Source: Rickettsia endosymbiont of Bryobia graminum
GTDB lineage: Bacteria > Pseudomonadota > Alphaproteobacteria > Rickettsiales > Rickettsiaceae
Assembly: GCA_020881085.1 (NCBI GenBank)
Contig: JAJIYR010000124.1
Location: 1 to 5,456 of the forward strand
Length of the DNA: 5,456 nt
Direction: 5' to 3'
A program made the position numbers and the translations under genes. Positions 1 to 5,456 of the stretch are shown piece after piece (position 1 is the stretch's first letter; each line of letters starts with the position of its first letter). The notes beneath the pieces were generated by a model, which was given only the letters and a program-made list of their open reading frames with translations, made no database searches and had not been told where the DNA came from.

Positions 1-255
1 CGAAAAGCAATTTATACGACTAATGCTATTGAATCAATTAATCGTCAGATCAGAAAAATTATTAAAAATAAAGGGGTATTTCCAGATGATAAATCAATTC
101 AAAAAATAATATTTTTAGCATTGACAAATGCTTCTAGGAAATGGACAATGCCAATCAAGAATTGGGCCATGGCTTTAAATCAATTTGCCATACTTTGTGA
201 TGCTAATTTACAAACTTGGGCAAATGGAGAAATCGTACTTACACAAAGAATCTGA
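1..255 (+). CDS. IS256-family (mutator-type) transposase, C-terminal fragment
   Basis: This is the last 84 codons of a transposase whose 5' part lies outside the window; the frame is open from base 1 to the TGA at 253-255. The peptide starts [19 protein letters not shown] and continues with [16 protein letters not shown] and ALNQFAIL. This run is typical of the C-terminal end of IS256-family DDE transposases. The glutamate in NAIESINR is in the position of the family's catalytic Glu (family knowledge); the two catalytic Asp residues would lie upstream. The stop codon falls inside the terminal inverted repeat, so the coding region runs almost to the tip of the element. It converges with and overlaps (208-255) the 3' end of the oxidoreductase gene on the other strand. 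Whether the transposase is intact cannot be judged from this fragment. Confidence 0.93.
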   Translation, partial: RKAIYTTNAIESINRQIRKIIKNKGVFPDDKSIQKIIFLALTNASRKWTMPIKNWAMALNQFAILCDANLQTWANGEIVLTQRI

Positions 256-3200
256 CAGACCCTTTTCTAATAAAGAATTTTGTTCCAAACGATTTTTTAA
301 TCCTTGAAAATCAATTACCTTCGCATCTTGTTCTTGGCAAGCACAGGTAAAAATATACTGTCGTTCATCTGTAACTTTTTGAATACATTGTCCACAAATG
401 CCTTTCATCATACATTGCATAGGAGAATTAACACTGACTATCAGAGGAATAATATCGCTAAAATATTCATTTTTAATATTATTTATATCTTGGGCTATTC
501 CGCCAAAATTTGTAGAAATTATTCTATCAACAGGAACAGGTGGTTTATTGGAATAAGCCATTTTAATTGAGTCAATAATATTGCCTTTAATACTAATATC
601 ACCAGGTCTATTTTTTGTTAAAATTCCTTCTTCGCAAGACCATATTACTATATCAGAGAAACTCTCTATTTTTTCTTGATAAAATCTATCTTGTAAATTT
701 TTATAACCAGCAAAATAAGTAATTTTACAATTATTATCTTTTAAAGATTTAGCAACAGTGCATAGAACAGCATTACCTAAACCATTACCTATAAGAATTA
801 TATTACTATTCTTTAGTATTTCGGTTGGTTTACCATTAGGACCCATTAAGACTATTCTATCATTTATCGATAAAGATCTACATAATTTGCTAGATTTACC
901 ATTATTCCAGATTATTAAATGGATTAGTCTTTCTTGATGGTTTACATAAGCCCCAGTAACAGCTATAGGCTCCATAATTTCTGAAATATTATTGGAGTAA
1001 TTTTGCAAACGGAAGAATTGTCCTGCCTGAAAATTTTCAGTTGCAAGAGGAGAATGTATAACTAATTCAGTTATTTTATCTGATAAAATATTAATTTCTT
1101 GAATAGTGCTAGTCATTAGATAAGTAAGTTTAGCAAAGAAATCTAGATAATTACCTGAGAAGTTAGGTGGTATGGAAATAAGTTTTTGGCCAATAAATTT
1201 ATATCCTTCTTTGCTACTTGCTAAAGCTTTTACTACACTACCAGCAGATTCAGGATTACAATCTCCAAAATAAGTTATATTCGAATATATTACCCTATTA
1301 TTAACATAAAGATTTTTGAGAAAATCGCTTTGGCTTTCTGTCCCTATAGCTACAATGACAGTTCTAGCTTTTATTTCTTTTTTGGTGCCTAAATTATCAA
1401 ATTCTATTGATTTAGTATAATTATATTCATCAACATTAATAGCTATAGGAATCATATCTTCAATGAATTTGACGCCAGCTGCCATTGCATACATTATTTC
1501 ATCAGGATTTAATTGATAAGCATGGGAGTTTGTTAATTGACCTCGATAGTAAATGGTTGTTCCTCCTAATTCATCAAGAATTTTTTTAACTGATTCTTGA
1601 TCTTGAGCTTTCTCAAATAATTTAGCGTGAGTAATAAATTCTTCAGCTATTAAACGATCTTCTTCTGTCCAATTTAATTCAGTATATTCTTTACCGTTTT
1701 GATATATTGATTTTTTATATTTCTTATAAAATTTCTCTACTTGTAATTTATAATAAAGTAAAGTTTCAGTTGCTACGTCAGTAGAAGTAAGGCCCGCTCC
1801 TATAACAACAATCGGCATTCTAATAAGTAAGTTAGTGATAGATTTCTCTAAAAAAGCTCCTCCTGATTGCAATGTCATTAAAATATCGGAAGCTGTTCTA
1901 ACTCCCTTTGCCAGAAAATTTTCTGCCTTAATCATCTTAGGCTTCCCTGCCCCTATACATAAAGCTATATGATCAAATCCTAAATTGAATGCTTGATCTA
2001 TTGTTAGATTACTACTGAGATTTACTCCATCTAATATTTTAAAATTACTATTACGTTGTAGTACCAGACGTAGTAAGGTTAGATTATTTTTATCCCACCT
2101 GGAAGTAATACCATATTCTGCTACTCCACCAAAACCTCTTGGTATTTTCTCCGATAAATTACTGGTAAAATCATGCCAGTATTGTATCGATTTATTAATA
2201 TCAAAAGGTAAAGGAGTAATTTTTAACCCATCAATCGCCACTACATTATGACCATCTCTAAGTAAATAATAACTTAAGCTAAAACCAGCAGGCCCAAGCC
2301 CTGTAACTAAGATTTTATAATTAGTAGGTGCACTAGGTAATGGATTAGAGATATTAATAGGGTTCCAATTAGTAAGTAGCAAATATATCTCAGCACCATA
2401 AGGAAGCTTTAATGTTTCTTGTAAAATATTTGATTCTACTAATGGAATATCTACAGGTTCTTGTTTTTGATAGATGCAGGAATTGATACAATCACTACAA
2501 ATTCTATGTCCAGTAGCTGCTACCATTGGGTTATCAATCATAATAATGGCAAGAGCAGCTAGATTAAAGCCTTTTGATTTTACATAATTCATCTCGGAGA
2601 TTTTTTGCTTAAGCGGACATCCTGGTTTTGTTTTGTCAATCTCGCTACTGCTGAAGGATTTGTATGTCGGCATGGGGTTCAGATCCTCACTTACTTCCAT
2701 GTACGCGCCGATCCTGCAGTCTGCGCCTCCTTCAAATCCCTCAGTATTAGTCGGTTTGGAAGGAGAATTAGCATTGTTAGATAAACCTTTAGAACAAGAA
2801 TCCTTATTTAGCTTATGGCAGTAAATACAATAATGGGCATGGTTTAAAGCCCTATCTAGATTGAATTCAGGGTCAAAAAAATCAAAATTAGATCTTACTC
2901 GTTTTTTATAGTAATTTATTTTATTGGTATCTATGAGATTATCTTTATCAATTTTGCTTGGTACAGAAAATAATATATTATGGTTATTGTTATGTACCAT
3001 AAAAGCAGCATATTTAGCAGCTTGATCAAGTTCAACAGAATGCTTTTCTTCATTTAACTGCCACTTGGTTATATGATTAGCAAATGTTTTCTCAGTGAAA
3101 TCTTCTCCTAAGATCTTTTCTAGAAAGTTTGATACTTCATCAATATTAATCTCTTTTAGCTTATTCTGAGGATATTTTTTTATAGCCCATCGTTGGACAA

Positions 3201-3498
3201 ATTTCCTCTTACACTCATAAATTATATCAAAATCTTTATGGTCTTGCCTTAATTTGCTGATTTCTTCTTCAATATTAAAAAACTCAGCTAAAAAATCATC
3301 TAAAATAGGAGAAATTTCTAATAGAAAATTTGAATAGAAATCTTGATTAATTTGATTGGAATTGCTTCTTAATAATAAAAGATTTTTATATAGATTATGG
3401 TCGTGGTCCTGTAAAAATTTCAAGAAAATTTGGTCTAACTTTTTTAGACCTTCTAGTGTGTATAGTTCAGTAAAATTTAAGCCAAAAGCAAGGTTCAT
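208..3498 (-). CDS. Fused GltD/NfnB-like and PyrK/NfnA-like Fe-S flavoprotein oxidoreductase, C-terminus replaced by IS sequence
   Basis: This 1096-residue protein is predicted to be a soluble NAD(P)H-dependent flavoprotein moving electrons between pyridine nucleotides and an unknown partner. Residues 1-215 are a helical N-terminal region with no function I recognise. Residues 220-345 form a GltD-like Fe-S domain with Cys 224, 227, 235, 294, 334, 337 and 341. Residues 395-775 form a flavoprotein domain with FAD motif GLGPAG (400-405), a second nucleotide site [11 protein letters not shown] (564-574) and [15 protein letters not shown] near 744-758. Residues 800-1025 resemble ferredoxin-NADP reductase/PyrK, with GNGLG at 904-908. 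Residues 1029-1054 hold a PyrK-like 2Fe-2S motif (Cys 1029, 1035, 1038, with 1052 or 1054). The domain order suggests a fusion of the two NfnAB subunits; the true reaction is unknown. The start is supported by [14 protein letters not shown] directly after Met, although no clear Shine-Dalgarno sequence is visible. Residues about 240-291 include a palindromic-element insert, and residues 1080-1096 are encoded by the IS256 end. Confidence 0.88.
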   Translation of the reverse strand: MNLAFGLNFTELYTLEGLKKLDQIFLKFLQDHDHNLYKNLLLLRSNSNQINQDFYSNFLLEISPILDDFLAEFFNIEEEISKLRQDHKDFDIIYECKRKFVQRWAIKKYPQNKLKEINIDEVSNFLEKILGEDFTEKTFANHITKWQLNEEKHSVELDQAAKYAAFMVHNNNHNILFSVPSKIDKDNLIDTNKINYYKKRVRSNFDFFDPEFNLDRALNHAHYCIYCHKLNKDSCSKGLSNNANSPSKPTNTEGFEGGADCRIGAYMEVSEDLNPMPTYKSFSSSEIDKTKPGCPLKQKISEMNYVKSKGFNLAALAIIMIDNPMVAATGHRICSDCINSCIYQKQEPVDIPLVESNILQETLKLPYGAEIYLLLTNWNPINISNPLPSAPTNYKILVTGLGPAGFSLSYYLLRDGHNVVAIDGLKITPLPFDINKSIQYWHDFTSNLSEKIPRGFGGVAEYGITSRWDKNNLTLLRLVLQRNSNFKILDGVNLSSNLTIDQAFNLGFDHIALCIGAGKPKMIKAENFLAKGVRTASDILMTLQSGGAFLEKSITNLLIRMPIVVIGAGLTSTDVATETLLYYKLQVEKFYKKYKKSIYQNGKEYTELNWTEEDRLIAEEFITHAKLFEKAQDQESVKKILDELGGTTIYYRGQLTNSHAYQLNPDEIMYAMAAGVKFIEDMIPIAINVDEYNYTKSIEFDNLGTKKEIKARTVIVAIGTESQSDFLKNLYVNNRVIYSNITYFGDCNPESAGSVVKALASSKEGYKFIGQKLISIPPNFSGNYLDFFAKLTYLMTSTIQEINILSDKITELVIHSPLATENFQAGQFFRLQNYSNNISEIMEPIAVTGAYVNHQERLIHLIIWNNGKSSKLCRSLSINDRIVLMGPNGKPTEILKNSNIILIGNGLGNAVLCTVAKSLKDNNCKITYFAGYKNLQDRFYQEKIESFSDIVIWSCEEGILTKNRPGDISIKGNIIDSIKMAYSNKPPVPVDRIISTNFGGIAQDINNIKNEYFSDIIPLIVSVNSPMQCMMKGICGQCIQKVTDERQYIFTCACQEQDAKVIDFQGLKNRLEQNSLLEKGLSDSLCKYDFSICPSL
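237..262. repeat. IS256-family terminal inverted repeat (right)
   Basis: These roughly 26 bases form the presumed terminal inverted repeat. The outermost bases, read inward, are GGGTCTGTCAG. The transposase stop codon (253-255) is embedded in it. Read on the minus strand it also codes for part of the foreign tail of the oxidoreductase (GLSDSLCK). The inner limit is approximate because the partner repeat is not visible. Confidence 0.7.
2641..2753 (-). repeat. Rickettsial palindromic element (RPE1-like), in frame in a coding gene
   Basis: The outer arms are CTGAAGGATTTG (2651-2662) and CAAATCCCTCAG (2733-2744), which pair at 11 of 12 positions. Weaker pairing continues outward (CGCTACTG near 2643 with the bases after 2744) and inward (TCGGC at 2667-2671 with GCCGA at 2707-2711; CATGG at 2671-2675 with CCATG at 2697-2701). 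By hand count 2641-2744 is about 54% GC, far above its AT-rich surroundings. On the minus strand it encodes residues about 252-286, including [20 protein letters not shown] and PTYKSF. From memory this resembles the RPE1 translation (EFEGDTERRTAAYINVRED, then a TYKLP-like end). It keeps the host frame and sits between Cys235 and Cys294 of the Fe-S domain. The exact ends and subfamily need an alignment. Confidence 0.77.
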
Positions 3499-3513
3499 AG
3501 ATAATAATCTTTA

Positions 3514-3543
3514 AAAGAGTATCTATAATTATAGATACTCTTT
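3514..3543 (-). terminator. Perfect 30-bp palindrome, probable trxA terminator hairpin
   Basis: The arms AAAGAGTATCTATAA (3514-3528) and TTATAGATACTCTTT (3529-3543) are exact reverse complements, giving up to 15 base pairs before allowing for a loop. On the minus strand the hairpin begins 17 bases after the trxA stop and is followed by a short TTTT run. This suits a weak, AT-rich intrinsic terminator. It ends 15 bases before the oxidoreductase start codon, so it could also affect initiation of that gene. The short T tract and low GC content keep the confidence moderate. Confidence 0.55.
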
Positions 3544-3555
3544 AATGAGTGTAAT
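3528..3555 (-). promoter_or_regulatory. Possible promoter of the oxidoreductase gene, overlapping the palindrome
   Basis: On the minus strand a perfect -10 box TATAAT occupies 3528-3533. It is preceded after 16 bases by ATTACA (3550-3555), which matches TTGACA at four of six positions. Transcription would begin near 3521, about 22 bases before the ATG. The -10 box is part of the palindrome arm and also occurs on the plus strand at 3524-3529, so chance is a real alternative in DNA this AT-rich. Confidence 0.35.
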
Positions 3556-3560
3556 ATAAA

Positions 3561-3890
3561 TTATATACCGACAGAAGAACTGATCCATTCTTTAATTTTA
3601 TCTTTTGTCAATACTCCAACTTTGGTCTCTACTGCTTTACCATTTTCAAATATCATCATAGTAGGAATACTGCGAATTCCATATTTTGAAGGTGTTTCAG
3701 CATTATTATCTATATCTACCTTAACAATTTTTATTTTTCCTTTTAATTCCTCATCTTTAGATAATTCTTCGATTGTAGGAGTTAACATTCTGCAAGGTCC
3801 ACACCATTCTGCCCAAAAATCAACTAATACAGGTATAGTTGATTTCAATACTTCTTTTTCAAAAGAATCATCTGTTATATTATCTGCCAT
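3561..3890 (-). CDS. trxA: Thioredoxin
   Basis: This is a complete 109-residue thioredoxin, the usual family length. It is a cytoplasmic thiol-disulfide reductant that thioredoxin reductase keeps reduced and that serves ribonucleotide reductase and oxidised proteins (family knowledge). The active site WCGPC lies at residues 29-33 with redox cysteines C30 and C33. The buried Asp is D24 in VLVDFWAEWC. The cis-proline is P76 in SIPTMMIFENG, and the glycine of KVGVLTKDKI follows. There is no signal peptide or membrane segment. The ATG is preceded by AAGGA at a 4-base spacing (3895-3899 on the plus strand), which supports this start. A strong-looking promoter lies upstream and a hairpin downstream, so it may be transcribed alone, with some read-through into the oxidoreductase gene in the same direction. 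Nothing looks damaged. Confidence 0.97.
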   Translation of the reverse strand: MADNITDDSFEKEVLKSTIPVLVDFWAEWCGPCRMLTPTIEELSKDEELKGKIKIVKVDIDNNAETPSKYGIRSIPTMMIFENGKAVETKVGVLTKDKIKEWISSSVGI

Positions 3891-3966
3891 ATATTCCTTA
3901 ATTATTTAATTATTAACTTTAATCAGCTATTTGATTAGCTATCCTAATTACGGATTAACCTAAATT

Positions 3967-3995
3967 ATTATAGACATATATATGCTTTTTTTAAA
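3967..3995 (-). promoter_or_regulatory. Predicted trxA promoter
   Basis: On the minus strand TATAAT (3967-3972) matches the -10 consensus fully. It is separated by 17 bases from TTTAAA (3990-3995), which matches TTGACA at four of six positions. Transcription would start near 3960 and give a leader of about 70 bases before the trxA ATG at 3890. The leader contains a small inverted repeat, AGCTA/TAGCT, around a 6-base loop near 3925-3940. No experimental start site is known here. Confidence 0.5.
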
Positions 3996-4040
3996 ATAAA
4001 AAGGGTTAATTATAATAATAAAAATAATTTTAATTTATAG

Positions 4041-4094
4041 TTGACAATAAAAATCTTATGTAATATCGTCTGATTTCAATAGTAACAGTATAAT
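4041..4094 (+). promoter_or_regulatory. Predicted folB-folKP promoter region
   Basis: A perfect -35 box TTGACA lies at 4041-4046. With a 17-base spacer the -10 would be TATCGT (4064-4069, four of six matches). TAATAT at 4061-4066 is closer to consensus but only 14 bases away. A separate perfect TATAAT lies at 4089-4094 with a poor -35 (TCGTCT) 17 bases upstream. Either could drive the operon. The lack of one well-formed promoter makes the exact start site uncertain. Confidence 0.4.
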
Positions 4095-4144
4095 CACGTA
4101 GGTAAAATTTCAACCATAACCCTTCTAAACTTATAATCTCAGAC

Positions 4145-4510
4145 TTGCGAGTATGGATTCATCTTGGCTGTAGTGATCAAGAAAAATTTCATGCGCAATT
4201 AGTTAGTTTTAATATTGAATTAGAATTCAAATCTCTCCTAAAAGGAACCAAGACTGATAAGCTTGAAGATGTAATATGTTATTCTCAGCTTGTTAAACAT
4301 ATAAAATCCTTTTGCCAAAACAAAAAATTTAATCTTATAGAGTACTTAGTGGTAAAAGTTCATACTGCTCTTAGTAAATCTTTATTACAATATTCTGATA
4401 TTATTAAATATCTAACAGTAACAGTTCATAAAATTTCTACTCCTGCTCCAGATCTTCATGGTGGAGCTATTTTCACTTATTGCTCTAATATTAGAGGAGA
4501 AAGTCAATGA
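4145..4510 (+). CDS. folB: Dihydroneopterin aldolase (start uncertain)
   Basis: FolB converts 7,8-dihydroneopterin to 6-hydroxymethyl-7,8-dihydropterin and glycolaldehyde in folate synthesis. From the first usable start (TTG 4145) the product has 121 residues, near family length. It aligns to FolB by the segment LGCSDQEKFHAQLV, with E13 in the place of the early pterin-site Glu, Y46 in the place of the conserved Tyr, E66 (in NLIEYLV) as the pterin-anchoring Glu, and K96 (in VTVHKISTPAP) as the catalytic Lys. Residue roles are from family knowledge. The open frame continues upstream to the TAA at 4103-4105 and encodes SKLIISD just before the TTG. That segment looks like the missing first half of beta strand 1, but no ATG, GTG or TTG precedes it. 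No Shine-Dalgarno sequence precedes the TTG. The gene may start at a rare codon or have lost its start. Its TGA overlaps the folK ATG by four bases. Confidence 0.82.
   Translation: MRVWIHLGCSDQEKFHAQLVSFNIELEFKSLLKGTKTDKLEDVICYSQLVKHIKSFCQNKKFNLIEYLVVKVHTALSKSLLQYSDIIKYLTVTVHKISTPAPDLHGGAIFTYCSNIRGESQ
4494..4499 (+). promoter_or_regulatory. Ribosome binding site of folKP
   Basis: GAGGAG lies seven bases before the ATG at 4507, inside the last codons of folB. It is a near-ideal Shine-Dalgarno sequence. It fixes the folKP start and, together with the ATGA overlap, suggests translational coupling with folB. Confidence 0.8.
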
Positions 4511-5121
4511 TTTACATTAGTCTTGGATCTAATTTAGGAGATCGTATTAATAATTTAAGAGTAGCTGCTTATTTACTGACTAAGAAATATTTACGTAATG
4601 TTAGAGTATCTATGGTAATTGAAACGGAAGCGATTTTACCTGATAATGCTCGTTCAGGTTGGGATAAGCCATTTTTAAATATGATAATTGAAGGTAATAC
4701 TGATTTATCGCCAAAGGAATTATTAGCAACTATCAAATCCATTGAATTTGAAATGGGAAGACCAGCCTTTTCCCAAAAATGGCATCCTCGTATTATTGAT
4801 TTAGATATTTTATTATGGGATGAACATGAAATTAATACTCATGATTTAATTATTCCCCATCCAGAAATAAATAATCGACCATTCCTCCAACATCTTTTAG
4901 CTGTTATGGGAGTACAACCTTGGCATATGGTACCAATAACAAACTCATTTAGTAAAGCTCTAGTGCTTTATCCTGCATTTGTTGGAGTTGTTAATATTAC
5001 TAGTGATTCTTTTTCAGATGGTGGGTTATTTAATCAGCCAGATAAAGCAATAGAGCAAATATATAAATTAGTAAGTGATGGAGCTAGTATACTGTTCGTA
5101 AATGAAGGGTTGCAAAGATAG
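4507..5121 (+). CDS. folKP: Bifunctional folate enzyme FolK-FolP; FolK domain complete, FolP truncated by IS630
   Basis: The gene should encode a fusion of hydroxymethyldihydropterin pyrophosphokinase (FolK, ATP-dependent pyrophosphorylation) and dihydropteroate synthase (FolP, condensation with p-aminobenzoate). Residues 1 to about 140 form a full FolK domain: SLGSNLGDR (5-13), R85, HPRIIDLDIL with R95 and the magnesium-binding D98 and D100, then PHPEINNRPF with H118 and R124. The usual RWGPR motif reads KWHPR here. FolP begins near residue 155, with GVVNITSDSFSDGG (160-173) carrying the metal-binding Asn of the family. It ends abruptly after DGASI(L), where FolP normally continues with an IGGEST-like motif. 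The last residues (about 196-204, FVNEGLQR) come from the inserted element. At 204 residues it is about half the length expected of FolKP (over 400). The FolP activity must be lost; FolK might still work. Confidence 0.9.
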   Translation: MIYISLGSNLGDRINNLRVAAYLLTKKYLRNVRVSMVIETEAILPDNARSGWDKPFLNMIIEGNTDLSPKELLATIKSIEFEMGRPAFSQKWHPRIIDLDILLWDEHEINTHDLIIPHPEINNRPFLQHLLAVMGVQPWHMVPITNSFSKALVLYPAFVGVVNITSDSFSDGGLFNQPDKAIEQIYKLVSDGASILFVNEGLQR

Positions 5122-5456
5122 GAGAGCTATTGTAGAGTTTAGGACATTGTGAGTAAGAATGTATTGACAGAAGAACAAAGAGAGGAGTTGAAGGAACGTC
5201 ATAAGACAGAACAAGAGGGACGCATAGGTGATCGTATTAAGGCAGTTTTGATGTATGACGATGGGTATAGTAATGTAGAGATTGCTAAGGTACTACTCTT
5301 GAGCCACGAAGCGATAAGAAAACATATTGTTGATTATCAAAAAGCCAATAAGCTTAGTACCGACAATGGGTGTAGCGCAAGCAAATTAAGTGATGGTGAG
5401 AAGACAGAATTAGTGACTCACCTAGAAGCAAATAATTATGTTTATGCGAAAGATAT
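5092..5456 (+). mobile_element. IS630-family insertion sequence, left end, inserted in folP
   Basis: The FolP reading is lost after the ATA codon at 5089-5091, and an IS630-type transposase begins 57 bases later. IS630/Tc1-mariner elements insert at TA dinucleotides (family knowledge). The TA at 5090-5091 is the best candidate target, placing the element's tip at about 5092. The right end is outside the window, so the terminal repeats and the second TA copy cannot be checked. Confidence 0.75.
5149..5456 (+). CDS. IS630-family transposase, N-terminal part
   Basis: The first 102 codons are visible and the frame is open to the end of the window. The start is GTG, the first start codon after an in-frame TAG at 5140-5142, with AGGA four bases upstream (5141-5144). 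The peptide begins MSKNVLTEEQREELKERHK and continues with RIGDRIKAVLMYDDG, IAKVLLLSHEAIRKHIVDYQ and LEANNYVYAKDI. This is the helix-turn-helix/winged-helix DNA-binding half of IS630 transposases. The DDE catalytic half lies beyond the window, so activity cannot be judged. It runs in the same direction as folB-folKP and could receive read-through from their promoter. Confidence 0.92.
   Translation, partial: MSKNVLTEEQREELKERHKTEQEGRIGDRIKAVLMYDDGYSNVEIAKVLLLSHEAIRKHIVDYQKANKLSTDNGCSASKLSDGEKTELVTHLEANNYVYAKD

Larger units (their letters stand above)
1..262 (+). mobile_element. IS256-family insertion sequence, right end
   Basis: The element enters from the left and ends at about 262. The outer tip reads GGGTCTGTCAGATTC inward on the minus strand, which is typical of IS256-family ends that start GGGTCTGTC. 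Beyond 262 the minus-strand frame becomes recognisable oxidoreductase sequence. The insertion therefore lies inside the 3' end of that gene. The left end and the 8-9 bp target duplication usual for this family lie outside the window, so the boundary is inferred from one side only. Confidence 0.85.

Noticed and set aside
304..570. Plus-strand open frame of 88 codons
   Set aside because: It is antisense to the conserved 2Fe-2S and nucleotide-binding end of the oxidoreductase and has no coding features of its own.
2633..2824. Plus-strand open frame of 63 codons across the palindromic insert
   Set aside because: It lies antisense to the oxidoreductase, has no ribosome binding site and recognisable homology, and exists because the palindromic element is open in several frames.
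3622..3909. Plus-strand open frame of 95 codons
   Set aside because: It mirrors the strongly conserved trxA gene on the opposite strand.
3920..3955. Small inverted repeats in the trxA leader as a possible riboswitch or regulatory RNA
   Set aside because: The stems are only 4-5 base pairs in very AT-rich DNA and match no riboswitch class I recognise.
3891..4144. Possible tRNA or small RNA gene in the divergent intergenic region
   Set aside because: No cloverleaf arms, T-loop consensus or GC-rich stem is visible; promoter-like boxes explain what can be seen.

Overview
The window is AT-rich, densely coded and IS-laden, as expected of an obligate intracellular alphaproteobacterium of the Rickettsiales, most likely Rickettsiaceae. 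The best lineage clue is a GC-richer palindromic insert (about 2641-2753) lying in frame inside a large oxidoreductase gene. Its translation resembles the Rickettsia palindromic element RPE1. The species cannot be named from this sequence alone.

Layout, left to right: (i) 1-262 is the 3' end of an IS256-family (mutator-type) element, with the transposase C-terminus and the terminal inverted repeat. (ii) 208-3498, minus strand, is a 1096-residue iron-sulfur flavoprotein. It fuses a GltD/NfnB-like module (N-terminal Fe-S domain plus two-dinucleotide-binding-site flavoprotein domain) to a PyrK/NfnA-like module (ferredoxin-NADP reductase fold plus C-terminal 2Fe-2S motif). Its last 17 codons and stop come from the IS256 end, so the native C-terminus has been replaced. 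(iii) 3514-3543 is a perfect 30-bp palindrome between the oxidoreductase and trxA. (iv) 3561-3890, minus strand, is an intact thioredoxin gene, trxA. (v) 3891-4144 is a divergent intergenic region with promoter-like elements facing both ways. (vi) 4145-4510 and 4507-5121, plus strand, are folB and folK-folP, coupled through an ATGA overlap. The folP part is cut off after about 40 residues by an insertion. (vii) About 5092-5456 is the left part of an IS630-family element with the N-terminal 102 codons of its transposase, running off the window.

The trxA gene and the oxidoreductase belong to redox and electron-transfer metabolism. folB and folKP belong to tetrahydrofolate synthesis: dihydroneopterin aldolase, then hydroxymethyldihydropterin pyrophosphokinase, then dihydropteroate synthase. 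The folate operon looks decayed: folP is interrupted, and folB has no ordinary start codon ahead of its conserved first beta strand. Two unrelated IS elements have therefore eroded both ends of a small housekeeping cluster. No tRNA, rRNA or CRISPR array was seen. I found no new defence or other undescribed system; the main points of interest are the in-frame palindromic insert and the two IS-made chimeric protein ends.
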